DNA of 64,000 nt from Lysinibacillus pakistanensis (GCF_030123245.1 NZ_CP126101.1:2416501-2480500); one strand, 5' to 3'. Positions 17,517 to 26,016 are shown, numbered from the stretch's first letter. Numbers and translations are program-made. The notes: a model not told the origin generated them from the sequence alone.

Positions 17517-17948
17517 ATGAACGCTTACGATGAATATATGAAGCAGGTTGTAAAACCGATGCGTGAGGAGCTGGTTGGGGCTGGCTTTACGGAGCTGACG
17601 ACGGCTGATGCGGTGAATGAATTTATGGCGGAGACGAAGGGGACTTCGTTGGTGGTGATTAACTCGGTTTGTGGTTGTGCGGCGGGGCTGGCACGTCCAG
17701 CAGCTCGTGAGGCTGTGGCGGCGGTGAAGCCTGATCATCTGGTAACGGTTTTTGCAGGTCAGGATCCAGAGGCGACTGCAGCGATGCGTAGTTATTTTGA
17801 GGATGTCCCACCAAGCTCACCTTCAATGGCGATTTTAAAGGATGGGGAATTAGCATACTTTATTCCACGTGAACAAATTGAAGGGTTTCCAGTGGAACAA
17901 ATCGTTACTCATTTAACAGGTGTTTTAGAGCAAACATGCGAGAAATAA
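17517..17948 (+). CDS. brxA: Bacilliredoxin BrxA (YphP family)
   Basis: 143 residues from ATG 17517 (GAAAGAGGG upstream). It has the CGC active site in NSVCGCAAGLARPAA and the family motifs TVFAGQDPEATAAMR, PPSSPSMAILKDGE and IEGFPVEQIV. Bacilliredoxins remove bacillithiol from protein thiols after oxidative stress. It resembles BrxA (YphP) more than BrxB. Overlaps the next gene by 13 bases, so the two are co-transcribed. Confidence 0.93.
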   Translation: MNAYDEYMKQVVKPMREELVGAGFTELTTADAVNEFMAETKGTSLVVINSVCGCAAGLARPAAREAVAAVKPDHLVTVFAGQDPEATAAMRSYFEDVPPSSPSMAILKDGELAYFIPREQIEGFPVEQIVTHLTGVLEQTCEK

Positions 17949-18730
17949 AGACTATTGTTACGACAGCGGGCAGACCAGACGATGTATCGATGGCGCTCGC
18001 TGCTTTTGCTTGTAATGAATTAGGGGCTTTCTTTGAGCCACGAAAAAAACGTTCTATTCGTAAAATCTCGGAGGAACATCAGGCACATGTAATAGTTGCT
18101 GGAAAAAATCGATTTAAATACTATGCTTTGGGCACAAATGTACCGTTTTTCTTTCATCCCAATTCAGCAGCATTTCGCTTAAAGCGTATAGCTCGTGGAG
18201 AAGAGGAGCCATTTTTAGAAGCGGTGCAGCTGGAAATAGGCGATTCATTGCTTGATTGTACACTTGGACTTGCTGCGGATGCTATGCTTGCCGCATATAC
18301 AGTTGGTGGAAAAGGGCGTGTCGTGGGGCTTGAGGCAAATCCAAATGTGGCGTTTATTGTCAAACAGGGGATGCAAACCTATGATACAACAGAGCTACCA
18401 TTAACGGCGTGTATGCGTCATATTGAGGTAGTTCAAGATGAAGCCACTCGTTACTTGAAAAAATTGCCGGACAAATCTTTTGATGTTGTCTATATGGACC
18501 CAATGTTTGAGGAGATTATTGATGAAGCTACTAATTTTGAGGCGCTCCGAATAGCTGGAGAGCATGCTTCATTAACAGATGAATGGGTATGTGAAGCAAA
18601 ACGTGTGGCGAAAAAACGGGTTGTGTTAAAAGCTCATTTTCGTTCAGAATGGTTTGCCAAGTATCAGTTTCAACGATATGAGCGATTGACGGCAAAATTT
18701 CATTATGGTGTGGTGAATACCTCTAACTAA
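17936..18730 (+). CDS. Class I SAM-dependent methyltransferase, YpiP-like
   Basis: 264 residues. Motif I-like region LLDCTLGLAADAMLAAYTVGGKGRVVGLEANP binds SAM (about 103-134), and VVYMDPMFEE (about 184) looks like the D-P-P-Y-type catalytic motif of nucleic acid methyltransferases. The product resembles B. subtilis YpiP, whose substrate is unknown to me. Coupled to brxA by overlap; ends just before a terminator. Confidence 0.75.
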   Translation: MREIKTIVTTAGRPDDVSMALAAFACNELGAFFEPRKKRSIRKISEEHQAHVIVAGKNRFKYYALGTNVPFFFHPNSAAFRLKRIARGEEEPFLEAVQLEIGDSLLDCTLGLAADAMLAAYTVGGKGRVVGLEANPNVAFIVKQGMQTYDTTELPLTACMRHIEVVQDEATRYLKKLPDKSFDVVYMDPMFEEIIDEATNFEALRIAGEHASLTDEWVCEAKRVAKKRVVLKAHFRSEWFAKYQFQRYERLTAKFHYGVVNTSN

Positions 18731-18731
18731 T

Positions 18732-18779
18732 AAAGAAGGAGCATTTAGTAATATTTTTGCTAAAGCTCCTTCTTTTTAT
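18732..18779 (+). terminator. Rho-independent terminator after brxA operon
   Basis: AAGAAGGAGC and GCTCCTTCTT form a 10-bp stem with a long A/T loop, followed by TTTTTATTTT. Confidence 0.8.
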
Positions 18780-18869
18780 TTTATAATTCAAAATATGGTA
18801 ATATAAAGAATAAGAGAATCCCATTCTTTATAAAGAAATTGCTTGAAAATAAATACGGAGGTGATTTCT

Positions 18870-19082
18870 ATAGATTCAAAAGATACACCACAAGAAAAAA
18901 GAGAACAATTAAGACAAAAAGAGTTAAAAAATAATCCTTTAGGCTCTTTAAATGAAGGATTAAATCGTGCAGAAAATGGAAATCTAGTGGATGCATCTGG
19001 CGGTATGGGTTGGAAAGGTATGGTTTTTTTAATTGTAATGCTGTTTATTGGCTATATTATTTATAGTTACTTCTATACGTAA
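18870..19082 (+). CDS. DUF6366 family small membrane protein, apparent ATA start
   Basis: About 70 residues. It contains SKDTPQEKREQLRQKELKNNPLGSLNEG-type sequence and a C-terminal membrane segment (WKGMVFLIVMLFIGYIIYSYF), matching DUF6366. A perfect GGAGGTGAT (18857-18865) is placed for ATA 18870, exactly where relatives begin, so ATG has probably mutated to ATA. The nearest canonical alternative is TTG 18843, which would put the ribosome site inside the gene. Function unknown. Confidence 0.65.
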   Translation: MDSKDTPQEKREQLRQKELKNNPLGSLNEGLNRAENGNLVDASGGMGWKGMVFLIVMLFIGYIIYSYFYT

Positions 19083-19121
19083 AAAAACTTCCTATTATAA
19101 AGATGAAAGGAGAAATTAACT

Positions 19122-19193
19122 ATGACACCAGAGAAAATTCCTCGTTAAGCTCGTGGACCACCTTGGGCAATTATCATCGCCATCCTATCCTAA
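19122..19193 (+). pseudogene. Small 24-codon frame with internal stop
   Basis: GAAAGGAG precedes ATG 19122. The frame reads MTPEKIPR, a TAA at 19146-19148, then ARGPPWAIIIAILS and TAA. The proline-rich motif followed by a hydrophobic stretch looks like a tiny membrane protein disabled by one stop codon. Alternatively only the 8-residue peptide is made. Confidence 0.4.
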
Positions 19194-19215
19194 ATTTAAA
19201 AGGAGAGACTTGATA

Positions 19216-19974
19216 ATGGGTCCAAGTAAAATGACTAGAGAAGATAAAATGAATATTGTAATGATGATTGTTGATCAGCTTTTAATGAAATATGGTACAA
19301 AGGTAAAAGCAATTGGATTGTATGGTTCTTTGGCTAGAAAAACAGATGGGCCATATTCTGATATTGAAATGAAATGTGTACTCCATTCTTTAAAGGAGAG
19401 TTTTTCCTATGAGTGGACGGCAGGGGATTGGAAAGCAGAAATAAACTTTGATGATGGGGAATCGATTTTAGCAGAAGCAGCGAGTGTAGATGAAGAATGG
19501 CCACTAACACATGGTCAATTTTTTGATATTCTTCCTCTCTATGACCCGGATTCATTTTTCCATAGCCTTAAAGAAAACATAAATACCATAGATTCATCTG
19601 TTTTTAAAGAAGTGATTTGCCAGACATTAGTGGAAGAAATGTATGAGTACATGGGAAAAATCCGAAATATACAAGTTCAGGGCCCTGACTCATTTTTACC
19701 AATTTTAGCGATGAATCTAGCAATGGGTGGTGCCATGATTATTGGCCTACACCATCAACGATGCTATACTACCTCTGCCCAGGTTCTTCCAGAAGCCCTA
19801 ACATTTACAGATCAGCCAAAAGAATTTACTAGTTTATGCGAAATGGTGATGACCGGCAATCTTTCGAATCCGCAGCATATTATTATAGTCTGCGAAAGAT
19901 TTTGGGAGTCACTCGTATCATGGTCTACACAGCACGGATATAAGATGAACGTTTCACAGGGTATACCCTGGTAA
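19216..19974 (+). CDS. Aminoglycoside O-nucleotidyltransferase, ANT(4')-like
   Basis: 252 residues aligning along its length with the staphylococcal ANT(4')-I (KNTase) family: MTREDKMNIV, GLYGSLARKTDGPYSDIEM (nucleotidyltransferase GS...D.E motif), LTHGQFFDILP, EEMYEYMGKIRNIQVQGP, GLHHQRCYTTSAQVLPEA. The enzyme adenylylates the 4'-OH of kanamycin-type drugs. Good ribosome site (AAAGGAGAG). Clearly diverged from the clinical enzyme, so activity is likely but untested. No mobile element is adjacent. Confidence 0.88.
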   Translation: MGPSKMTREDKMNIVMMIVDQLLMKYGTKVKAIGLYGSLARKTDGPYSDIEMKCVLHSLKESFSYEWTAGDWKAEINFDDGESILAEAASVDEEWPLTHGQFFDILPLYDPDSFFHSLKENINTIDSSVFKEVICQTLVEEMYEYMGKIRNIQVQGPDSFLPILAMNLAMGGAMIIGLHHQRCYTTSAQVLPEALTFTDQPKEFTSLCEMVMTGNLSNPQHIIIVCERFWESLVSWSTQHGYKMNVSQGIPW

Positions 19975-19983
19975 TTTTAATTC

Positions 19984-20012
19984 TTTACTCTTTGGAAATA
20001 ATATGTTATAAT
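19984..20012 (+). promoter_or_regulatory. Sigma-A promoter for the downstream RNA
   Basis: TTTACT (19984-19989), 17-base spacer, perfect TATAAT (20007-20012). Expected start near 20019. No coding frame with a ribosome site begins just downstream. Confidence 0.65.
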
Positions 20013-20018
20013 TAATAC

Positions 20019-20240
20019 CGTGCTATTTTAGGTAGCATATTTCCGTAATCTGGCATTCTGCTTTTTGTTTTTGAGGATACTTATTCACACTGGCGCATGC
20101 TTTGGGGCTGCAAGGACGCAAAAGAAGGTTGGGTTTGCGTTGCTTAAGTTAGAAGGCACACAGTGGAATTTTACCGCGGTGATGAAACAATCATGTTTCA
20201 AGATAATATTCCCCAGATGATTGGGTTGAGACTTTTTACA
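20019..20240 (+). ncRNA. Candidate structured small RNA (possibly 6S-like)
   Basis: No ORF fits this stretch, but there is a strong promoter upstream and several long-range pairings: ATCTGG (about 20048) with CCAGAT (about 20213), CACTG (20088-) with CAGTG (about 20162), and ACGCAAA/TTTGCGT at about 20114-20139. The rod-like layout and size of about 200 nt recall 6S RNA, but I cannot confirm the family. It begins CCGTGCTA like SRP RNA, yet lacks the SRP Alu and S-domain motifs. Confidence 0.4.
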
Positions 20241-20270
20241 ATTTACGAAAATGTTACCTATTAAATACTA

Positions 20271-20304
20271 AAGGGGTGGCTTCGCAATCGCGAGGCTACC
20301 CCTT
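20271..20304. terminator. Long GC-rich hairpin
   Basis: AAGGGGT...GC.TCGC pairs with GCGA.GC.ACCCCTT around a 3-4 base loop. Stable, but without a T tract; could stop or protect the upstream RNA. Confidence 0.5.
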
Positions 20305-20318
20305 GTCCAATTTAGAAG

Positions 20319-20348
20319 CCTTTCGCTCAGATGAACGAAAGGTTTTTT
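20319..20348 (+). terminator. Rho-independent terminator
   Basis: CCTTTCG and CGAAAGG (7 bp) followed by six T residues, ending the small RNA transcription unit before the AbiEii-like gene. Confidence 0.75.
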
Positions 20349-20445
20349 GATGTTTGTTGGTATATATTACCGTTTACTCCAATTCTACTTTACGTCATAA
20401 TGTAGTTAGAATTTTAATAAAATTTTGATAAGGGTGAGGATGACA

Positions 20446-21285
20446 ATGAGAGTTGTAAACACAATATCAATGAATATTATTGAGCAATTAACAAAGAAGG
20501 CACAGGATCTAGAGGAAAGCATTGACACACTTATAGCACTATATTGTCAAGAAAGGATGATTTATCGATTATCGATTTCTTCCTATCAAGATCAATTTTG
20601 GCTTACAGGAGATTCTTTATTGTTCGCTGAAACAGAAGGTTTTATAAAACCACCAAAAAATACTAAACTTGCAGCTAAACCAGTTGCTTATCAAATAGAT
20701 ATTATAAAGCAAGCATTCAAGGAGATTTGTTCAATGGAGGGGCAAGAAGATGGAATTGAATTTTTATGGGATGAAGTGATGATCTCTTCAGAAAATGAAG
20801 GTCTGTTTATTAAAATACCAGCGATCCTGGCTCATCTGAAAACATACATAACATTACAGATTAACTCTAGGGAAAATACTCCTGTGGCATTAAAAACAAT
20901 GGCTTATCCAACATTGCTCCAAACGGCTTCCCCTGTACTAATAATAGAAGCTCCTGAGCATGTGATTGCATCTAAATTTGTAGAAATATATAAAACCCCT
21001 ACTTTAGATACGACAATAAATGCCATTCAGACAATTTTTGCATTGATTAATACACAGACAATAGAGGGGCGTGTCCTACAGGAATGTATTGATACTTTAT
21101 TTGATCAACAGCGACTCACTATAGAAAAGGACCATGCATTTTTTATGAGACAATTCCTGCAACAAGCCACATCTGAAATAGTTACAAGGCAAGTACAGAA
21201 ATTCCTAAATCCCGTCTATGATGTGATTTTACAGGAAGAAGAATTTTTCAAGCATTGGGATTGTAAACAACTAAAATGGCATTAA
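20446..21285 (+). CDS. AbiEii/AbiGii-like nucleotidyltransferase-fold protein, orphan
   Basis: 279 residues from ATG 20446 (GGGTGAGG upstream). MIYRLSISSYQDQFWLTGDSLLF, MAYPTLLQTASPVLIIEAPEHVIASKFVEIYK match the frame of AbiEii toxins (abortive infection, type IV toxin-antitoxin). The usual GG is GD and the RxTxDID metal-binding motif is not recognisable (KNTKLAAKPVAYQIDI), so catalysis may be lost. No AbiEi antitoxin gene is adjacent. Confidence 0.6.
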   Translation: MRVVNTISMNIIEQLTKKAQDLEESIDTLIALYCQERMIYRLSISSYQDQFWLTGDSLLFAETEGFIKPPKNTKLAAKPVAYQIDIIKQAFKEICSMEGQEDGIEFLWDEVMISSENEGLFIKIPAILAHLKTYITLQINSRENTPVALKTMAYPTLLQTASPVLIIEAPEHVIASKFVEIYKTPTLDTTINAIQTIFALINTQTIEGRVLQECIDTLFDQQRLTIEKDHAFFMRQFLQQATSEIVTRQVQKFLNPVYDVILQEEEFFKHWDCKQLKWH

Positions 21286-21289
21286 AAAA

Positions 21290-21320
21290 GGAAAAGTCCG
21301 TGATTTTGCGGACTTTTTTG
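21290..21320 (+). terminator. Terminator after AbiEii-like gene
   Basis: AAAGTCCG and CGGACTTTTTT form an 8-9 bp stem with T tract. Confidence 0.85.
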
Positions 21321-21480
21321 TATAGGAGATAATGAATTATTTTGTGTAACGTTAAATAAAACATAAAAGTTTAATAGCCCCACCTTTAACCGTTTCCAAT
21401 ATCTATGATGCTACCAAAAGCCCCAGTACTTATAACCAAGCAATATGAGCAACGAAATTTTTTTTATTGGAATAATGAGG

Positions 21481-21530
21481 AAGTCCGATTTCTTGATTTT
21501 AATGTTGAGAGATTGGGCTTTTTTATTTTT
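21481..21530 (+). terminator. Terminator-like hairpin
   Basis: AGTCCGATTTCT pairs imperfectly with AGAGATTGGGCT and is followed by TTTTTTATTTTT. The gene it served is not visible; 21,321-21,480 has no supported gene. Confidence 0.6.
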
Positions 21531-21658
21531 AAAAAATAAATCCTAAAGTGACAACATTAATTCAAGCACATTAAGAAAATGTTTATCTTCAGAGTTTTTG
21601 CTACTATGTTTTGTTAGAATAGATTTACCAAACTTTTGAATTTTTGGAGGGGATACAA

Positions 21659-21837
21659 TTGAAAATTAACAAAGGAAATGTCTAAAAGTTTTTAGATTGG
21701 ACATATGATAAGGTCTTAATGGAAATATTAGGTCAGATCCTTCTATAGACAAAGCAATTGATCGTTTATTTCGTTATTTTTTCGATTTGCCTGTCCAAAA
21801 CTATATGAATCTGACGTCAGAAGAGCCCACCTATTAA
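21659..21837 (+). pseudogene. Gene relic, EcsC-like N-terminus (tentative)
   Basis: A TTG with GGAGGGG upstream opens MKINKGNV, then a stop; the same frame continues KFLDWTYDKVLMEILGQ, and a shifted frame reads SIDKAIDRLFRYFFDLPVQNYM to TAA 21835. FLDWTYDK resembles the start of EcsC-family proteins. Multiple disruptions within 180 bases mark a dead fragment. Confidence 0.4.
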
Positions 21838-21862
21838 AGATAAATAATAAGGAGCCTATATA

Positions 21863-22555
21863 ATGAATGAGAAAATACTAATTATTGAAGATGAAAAAGA
21901 AATTACTGATTTAATAGAAATGTTCTTACAAAATGAAAATTTTCAAGTATTTAAGTGCTATTCTTCACGGGACGCTCTTATGCTTATTAAAAACGAAAGC
22001 TTTGATTTGGCAATTTTAGATGTGATGTTACCAGATGGAAATGGATTTGAATTGTGTAAATTAATCCGTGAAAAACATACCTATCCTATCATTATGCTTA
22101 CTTCTAAAACAGAGGGAATAGATCGTGTTACAGGACTATCATTGGGAGCAGATGATTACGTTACAAAACCTTTCTTGCCACTTGAATTAGTAGCAAGGGT
22201 AAAGGCTCAATTAAGGAGAGTGCATCATTATGACGGGAAAGAAAACAATACATCGGAAACCATTATGGTAATGGGCCTTTTTCTAAATAAAACTTCCCAT
22301 GTATGTAATTTAAACGACAAAACAATTAAGTTGACACCGACAGAGTTTTCTATATTATGGCTTTTGTGCAAGAACAGAGGAAAAGTTTTTAGCGCAGACG
22401 AAATTTTTCGCCAGGTATGGGGTGAGAAATATTTTAAAAACAGTAGAAATACAGTAATGGTTCAAATTAGGCATATAAGAGAGAAGCTAAATGATACTGG
22501 AAATAAGCCGAAATTTATAAAAACTATATGGGGAGTAGGATATATCATTGAATAA
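21863..22555 (+). CDS. OmpR-family response regulator, VanR-like
   Basis: 230 residues: receiver with ED (9-10), phospho-acceptor Asp53 in ILDVMLPDGNG, Lys102 in DDYVTKPF, then a winged-helix DNA-binding domain (LTPTEFSILWLLCKNRGKVFS, VMVQIRHIREKL, IKTIWGVGYIIE). Strong resemblance to VanR regulators. AAGGAG precedes ATG. Overlaps the kinase gene by eight bases. Confidence 0.88.
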   Translation: MNEKILIIEDEKEITDLIEMFLQNENFQVFKCYSSRDALMLIKNESFDLAILDVMLPDGNGFELCKLIREKHTYPIIMLTSKTEGIDRVTGLSLGADDYVTKPFLPLELVARVKAQLRRVHHYDGKENNTSETIMVMGLFLNKTSHVCNLNDKTIKLTPTEFSILWLLCKNRGKVFSADEIFRQVWGEKYFKNSRNTVMVQIRHIREKLNDTGNKPKFIKTIWGVGYIIE

Positions 22556-23657
22556 GAGGTTTTCAAAAAAATATAAACAAACATTATTGCTTCGGCATTT
22601 AATATGGGCAATTACTGTATTAGTTATTTTTGCAATTGGTTATTTCATCATAATGATTGCATGTTCAGACAATTTCTATATTCTTCTTGAAAAAGTGGTA
22701 GGCTACAATTTAGCGTATTTAATTCATAGCTATGAACCGGCAGTTATTCTTTTTATTATTGTAACATCACAATTATTGGTATGGATTGGAGTTGAATGGC
22801 ATTCCTCACGGAAGATTATGAAAATCATGGACAGTCTGGACTCTATATTAGATAATTCTGCAGACGATATCGTATTACCTACAGAATTTTTGGATTTGCA
22901 AAATTGGCTCAATCTTTTAAAAACTCGAAATAGAGAACAACAGCATTTAATGGAAATTGAGGTGCAGAAAAAATCTGATACTCTTACCTATCTTGCTCAT
23001 GATATAAGAACCCCGCTTGCTTCTGTTGTCGGATATCTAAGCCTTTTATGTGAAGCACCAGATATGCCACCGGAAAACCGGAAAAAGTTCATAAGAACAG
23101 CTTTTGAAAAAGCACTGAAATTTGAAAATTTGATAGATGAATTTTTTGATATTACACGTTACAGCTTATCAGACAAAGCATTAGTAAAAAAAGAAACTGA
23201 TTTGTGCTTTTTAATTGAACAAATAGCTGATGAGTTCTATCCGTTTCTACAACAAAAAGGGCTATGCTTAAATTTAGATCTTGCTGCCGATTTATTTATT
23301 GCTGTTGAGGCGGAAAAAATTGCAAGAGTCTTTAACAATGTGATAAAAAATGCAATCGCATATAGTTACCCACAAACTGTTATCGAAGTAAAGGCAAAGA
23401 AATCAAGCGAATTTATAATCGCGAAAATTAAAAATCATGGTGAAACTATTCCGAATGATAAATTAGAACGTATATTTGATAAATTTTATCGTACAGACGA
23501 ATTTGAGAAATCTGATATAGGCGGTGCAGGACTTGGATTAGCAATTGCAAAGGAGATTATGAGAATACATAATGGAACAATCATCGCAGAAAGCTTTGAA
23601 GAAAATACTGTTTTTACGATTACTTTGCCTATCAATAATAATAGGCCAGAGGGATAA
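22548..23657 (+). CDS. Sensor histidine kinase, VanS-like
   Basis: 369 residues from TTG 22548. Two membrane segments (about 17-40 and 64-82) enclose a very short external loop, so it probably senses within or at the membrane. H-box LAHDIRTPL (His151), N-box FNNVIKNAI (about 262-270), and G-box GGAGLGLAI (325-333) are intact. Paired with the VanR-like regulator and followed by a VanZ gene. Confidence 0.87.
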   Translation: MNKRFSKKYKQTLLLRHLIWAITVLVIFAIGYFIIMIACSDNFYILLEKVVGYNLAYLIHSYEPAVILFIIVTSQLLVWIGVEWHSSRKIMKIMDSLDSILDNSADDIVLPTEFLDLQNWLNLLKTRNREQQHLMEIEVQKKSDTLTYLAHDIRTPLASVVGYLSLLCEAPDMPPENRKKFIRTAFEKALKFENLIDEFFDITRYSLSDKALVKKETDLCFLIEQIADEFYPFLQQKGLCLNLDLAADLFIAVEAEKIARVFNNVIKNAIAYSYPQTVIEVKAKKSSEFIIAKIKNHGETIPNDKLERIFDKFYRTDEFEKSDIGGAGLGLAIAKEIMRIHNGTIIAESFEENTVFTITLPINNNRPEG

Positions 23658-23771
23658 GAAAAAAATAAGATTTTCAAAAGAAATATAAAATCAACGGTTT
23701 ATTTTTATGGAGTATGATTGTACCAAATAAAAGTAAACCGTTTCTAAATGGTACTTTCATGTGGAGGAATT

Positions 23772-24704
23772 ATGGGTCATAAGATGAGTAAAAAAGAAAG
23801 AATATTGAGGTATTGTATTTTTGGGCTTTTTATACTTTATATCATTATTTTGCTTCGCATTACGCTTTTTAAACAAGCAAGCATGTATAACTTATTCGCC
23901 GCCATTGGTGCAAGTGAGCGGACAATAAGTATCATTCCTTTCAAGTCAATTTTTGATATGATTAGATCTGACATTTCATTAATACGAATTTTGGAAAATG
24001 TCCTTGGGAATATTATTATTTTCATTCCTTTTGGATTACTACTACCAATTATTTTGAAAAAGGAATATAAGAATATTGTTTTGTGCGGTGTTATTTTTAG
24101 TGCCTTTATCGAAATAATACAGTTTATTTTTGGATTAGGAAGCACAGATATTGATGATTTACTATTAAACACAATAGGTGTTATCATCGGATATCTGTTG
24201 TTTATAAAGATAAAGAACAAAGCAAAATCAAATTTATTATTTCTTGTTTCCGTAACAGTGTTAGTATTTATATCAGGAAGTATTACCTTGGGCATTTTGT
24301 TTGTAAACAATACGGATTTGTTTTTAATATCTCCTAAGGAAACTACTGTTGAAAACAGAGAACTCGTTCAAGATTTTATCGATACTCCAAATTATCTTAG
24401 CGGAAAGTTTGTTGAAGTAAAGGATTCTATACTTACGGTTGAAAAAAGTATTCAAAATGCTACTGAACAGAGGGAATTTTTGGACATTGAAATAACGTCA
24501 GAAAGTCGGATATATGTTTGCTATGATAAAATAGATTATTTTTTCAATACAATTTCTGGAGAACATCAACGTTATGAGCAAATATCGTATTCTGATTTTA
24601 TTTCAAATGAAAGCGAAGCATTTAGCAAAGATAACAATGTTGTTATTTGGAGTTTAGATGGAAAAAAAGTTGACAGCTTAATTGTAATTGAATGGGTTGA
24701 ATAA
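23772..24704 (+). CDS. vanZ: VanZ family membrane protein
   Basis: 310 residues from ATG 23772 (GTGGAGGAATT upstream). VanZ-like domain with membrane helices: IPFKSIFDMI, ENVLGNIIIFIPFGLLLPII, FSAFIEIIQFIFGLGSTDIDDLLLNTIGVIIGYLLF. A C-terminal extracytoplasmic region of about 130 residues follows. VanZ proteins give low-level teicoplanin tolerance by an unclear mechanism. Together with VanR/VanS homologues this is a regulator-effector trio, but no vanHAX or other ligase gene is present here. Confidence 0.85.
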   Translation: MGHKMSKKERILRYCIFGLFILYIIILLRITLFKQASMYNLFAAIGASERTISIIPFKSIFDMIRSDISLIRILENVLGNIIIFIPFGLLLPIILKKEYKNIVLCGVIFSAFIEIIQFIFGLGSTDIDDLLLNTIGVIIGYLLFIKIKNKAKSNLLFLVSVTVLVFISGSITLGILFVNNTDLFLISPKETTVENRELVQDFIDTPNYLSGKFVEVKDSILTVEKSIQNATEQREFLDIEITSESRIYVCYDKIDYFFNTISGEHQRYEQISYSDFISNESEAFSKDNNVVIWSLDGKKVDSLIVIEWVE

Positions 24705-24780
24705 CCAAATGGCTGCCGAATGCTGTAAAAATTCATGAATAATTTATTATACAATGAAAGAATTATATATTAGTTTAAAA

Positions 24781-24830
24781 AAAAACGGACTTGAAGGATA
24801 TAAAGTTTCCAAATCCGTTTCTTTTTATTT
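24781..24830 (+). terminator. Terminator after vanZ-like gene
   Basis: AAACGGA.TTG pairs with CCAA.TCCGTTT around an A/T loop and is followed by CTTTTTATTT. Confidence 0.75.
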
Positions 24831-24951
24831 GATAAAAAATCGCTCCTGTTTGGAGTTACAAGATAGAATCCTACTGGAACTGACAATGATACTTCATCAT
24901 TCATTTCTGCTATAGAAAAAGCAGGTAGTTTTCATCCCTTTCCTTCCCAAA

Positions 24952-26016
24952 CTATTTTTTAGCTTCAGCAATAATATCTTTTATTAATAATTCCACGGTT
25001 TGACATTGGGCTAATCGTGGACTTTGACCAGACCAAAGTGACATGTAATCTTGATTGTTTTCTGCACTAGAAGTCTTTCTAATATCCTGTGTTAAAGTAT
25101 TTTGAATAGGGAAGTCTGGTAATAATTGTTCGTGTTTTTGCATTTCTAAAATAAATTTATTTTCTAGTCCTCTTGCCCATTTTCCTGAAAATGAACGAGT
25201 TAAAACGGTTTGATCTTCGGAAGCATTTAGGATGGCTTCTTTATGCACCTTATGTGCGCCACTTTCAAAGCAAGTCAAGAAAGCTGTACCCATTTGCACG
25301 CCCTGTGCTCCTAAGCAAAGAGAAGCATTTAACCCTCTTCCGTCCATAATTCCTCCAGCAGCAACAACAGGAATGCGTACATTATCAACTACCTGAGGAA
25401 TCAATGACATTAAACCGATCAAACTTTCTGTAGGTTTATTGATAAAGTTTCCACGATGCCCACCAGCTTCACTACCTTGAACAACAACAATATCCATTCC
25501 TGCTTTTTCATTTTCGATTGCTTCTCTAACAGTTGTAGCAGTTCCTATTAGAATAATGTTAGATTGTTTTAATTCAACAATCATTTCTTTAGAAGGAATA
25601 CCAAAAGTAAAAGAGCAAATAGGAACCTTTTCTTCAATAACAACTTTAATTTGTTCAATAAATGTTTCAAAAATATCATTTAAACTAGGAATTTCAAAAC
25701 TATCTTTTGGTTGTAGATTCAATTGCTGACGGATAGGGTTTAAGCTACGGTTAGCGGTTTTAACTTCATTCTCTGTCACATTAAATTCGTTTGGAACAAA
25801 TAAATTAACCCCAAAAGGATTTGACGTTAACTCCTTTATTTCCTTTATTTGTGCTCTCATTTGAATTGGTGTCATATAACCAGCACCAATCATTCCTAAA
25901 CACCCAGCATTTGAAACCTCAGCAACTAAGTTTGAAGTGGTTACTCCGCCAGCCATTGGAGCTTGTATAATCGGATACTCAACTTTCAAAAGTTCTGTTA
26001 AGTTATTATTTAACAT
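24952..26016 (-). CDS. Nitronate monooxygenase (NMO / 2-nitropropane dioxygenase family)
   Basis: 354 residues, ATG at 26016 chosen because AGAGGTGTG precedes it. TIM-barrel FMN enzyme: YPIIQAPMAGGVTTSNLVAEVSNAGCLGMIGAGYM at the N-terminus, VVQGSEAGGHRG (catalytic His, FMN phosphate), PVVAAGGIMDGRGL and GAQGVQMGTAFL. Oxidises nitronates to carbonyl compounds; some members are enoyl-ACP reductases (FabK-like), a possible alternative. Monocistronic. Confidence 0.9.
   Translation of the reverse strand: MLNNNLTELLKVEYPIIQAPMAGGVTTSNLVAEVSNAGCLGMIGAGYMTPIQMRAQIKEIKELTSNPFGVNLFVPNEFNVTENEVKTANRSLNPIRQQLNLQPKDSFEIPSLNDIFETFIEQIKVVIEEKVPICSFTFGIPSKEMIVELKQSNIILIGTATTVREAIENEKAGMDIVVVQGSEAGGHRGNFINKPTESLIGLMSLIPQVVDNVRIPVVAAGGIMDGRGLNASLCLGAQGVQMGTAFLTCFESGAHKVHKEAILNASEDQTVLTRSFSGKWARGLENKFILEMQKHEQLLPDFPIQNTLTQDIRKTSSAENNQDYMSLWSGQSPRLAQCQTVELLIKDIIAEAKK

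Noticed and set aside
20019..20045. SRP RNA start (CCGTGCTA...GGTAGC)
   Set aside because: The following sequence has neither the Alu-domain loops nor the GGAAGGAAGCAGC-type S-domain motif.
20160..20200. T-box-like ACCGCGG sequence
   Set aside because: Lacks the AGGGTGG box, specifier stem and downstream aminoacyl-tRNA or amino acid gene.
22730..22912. Minus-strand frame inside the VanS-like gene
   Set aside because: Shadow of a well-supported kinase gene.
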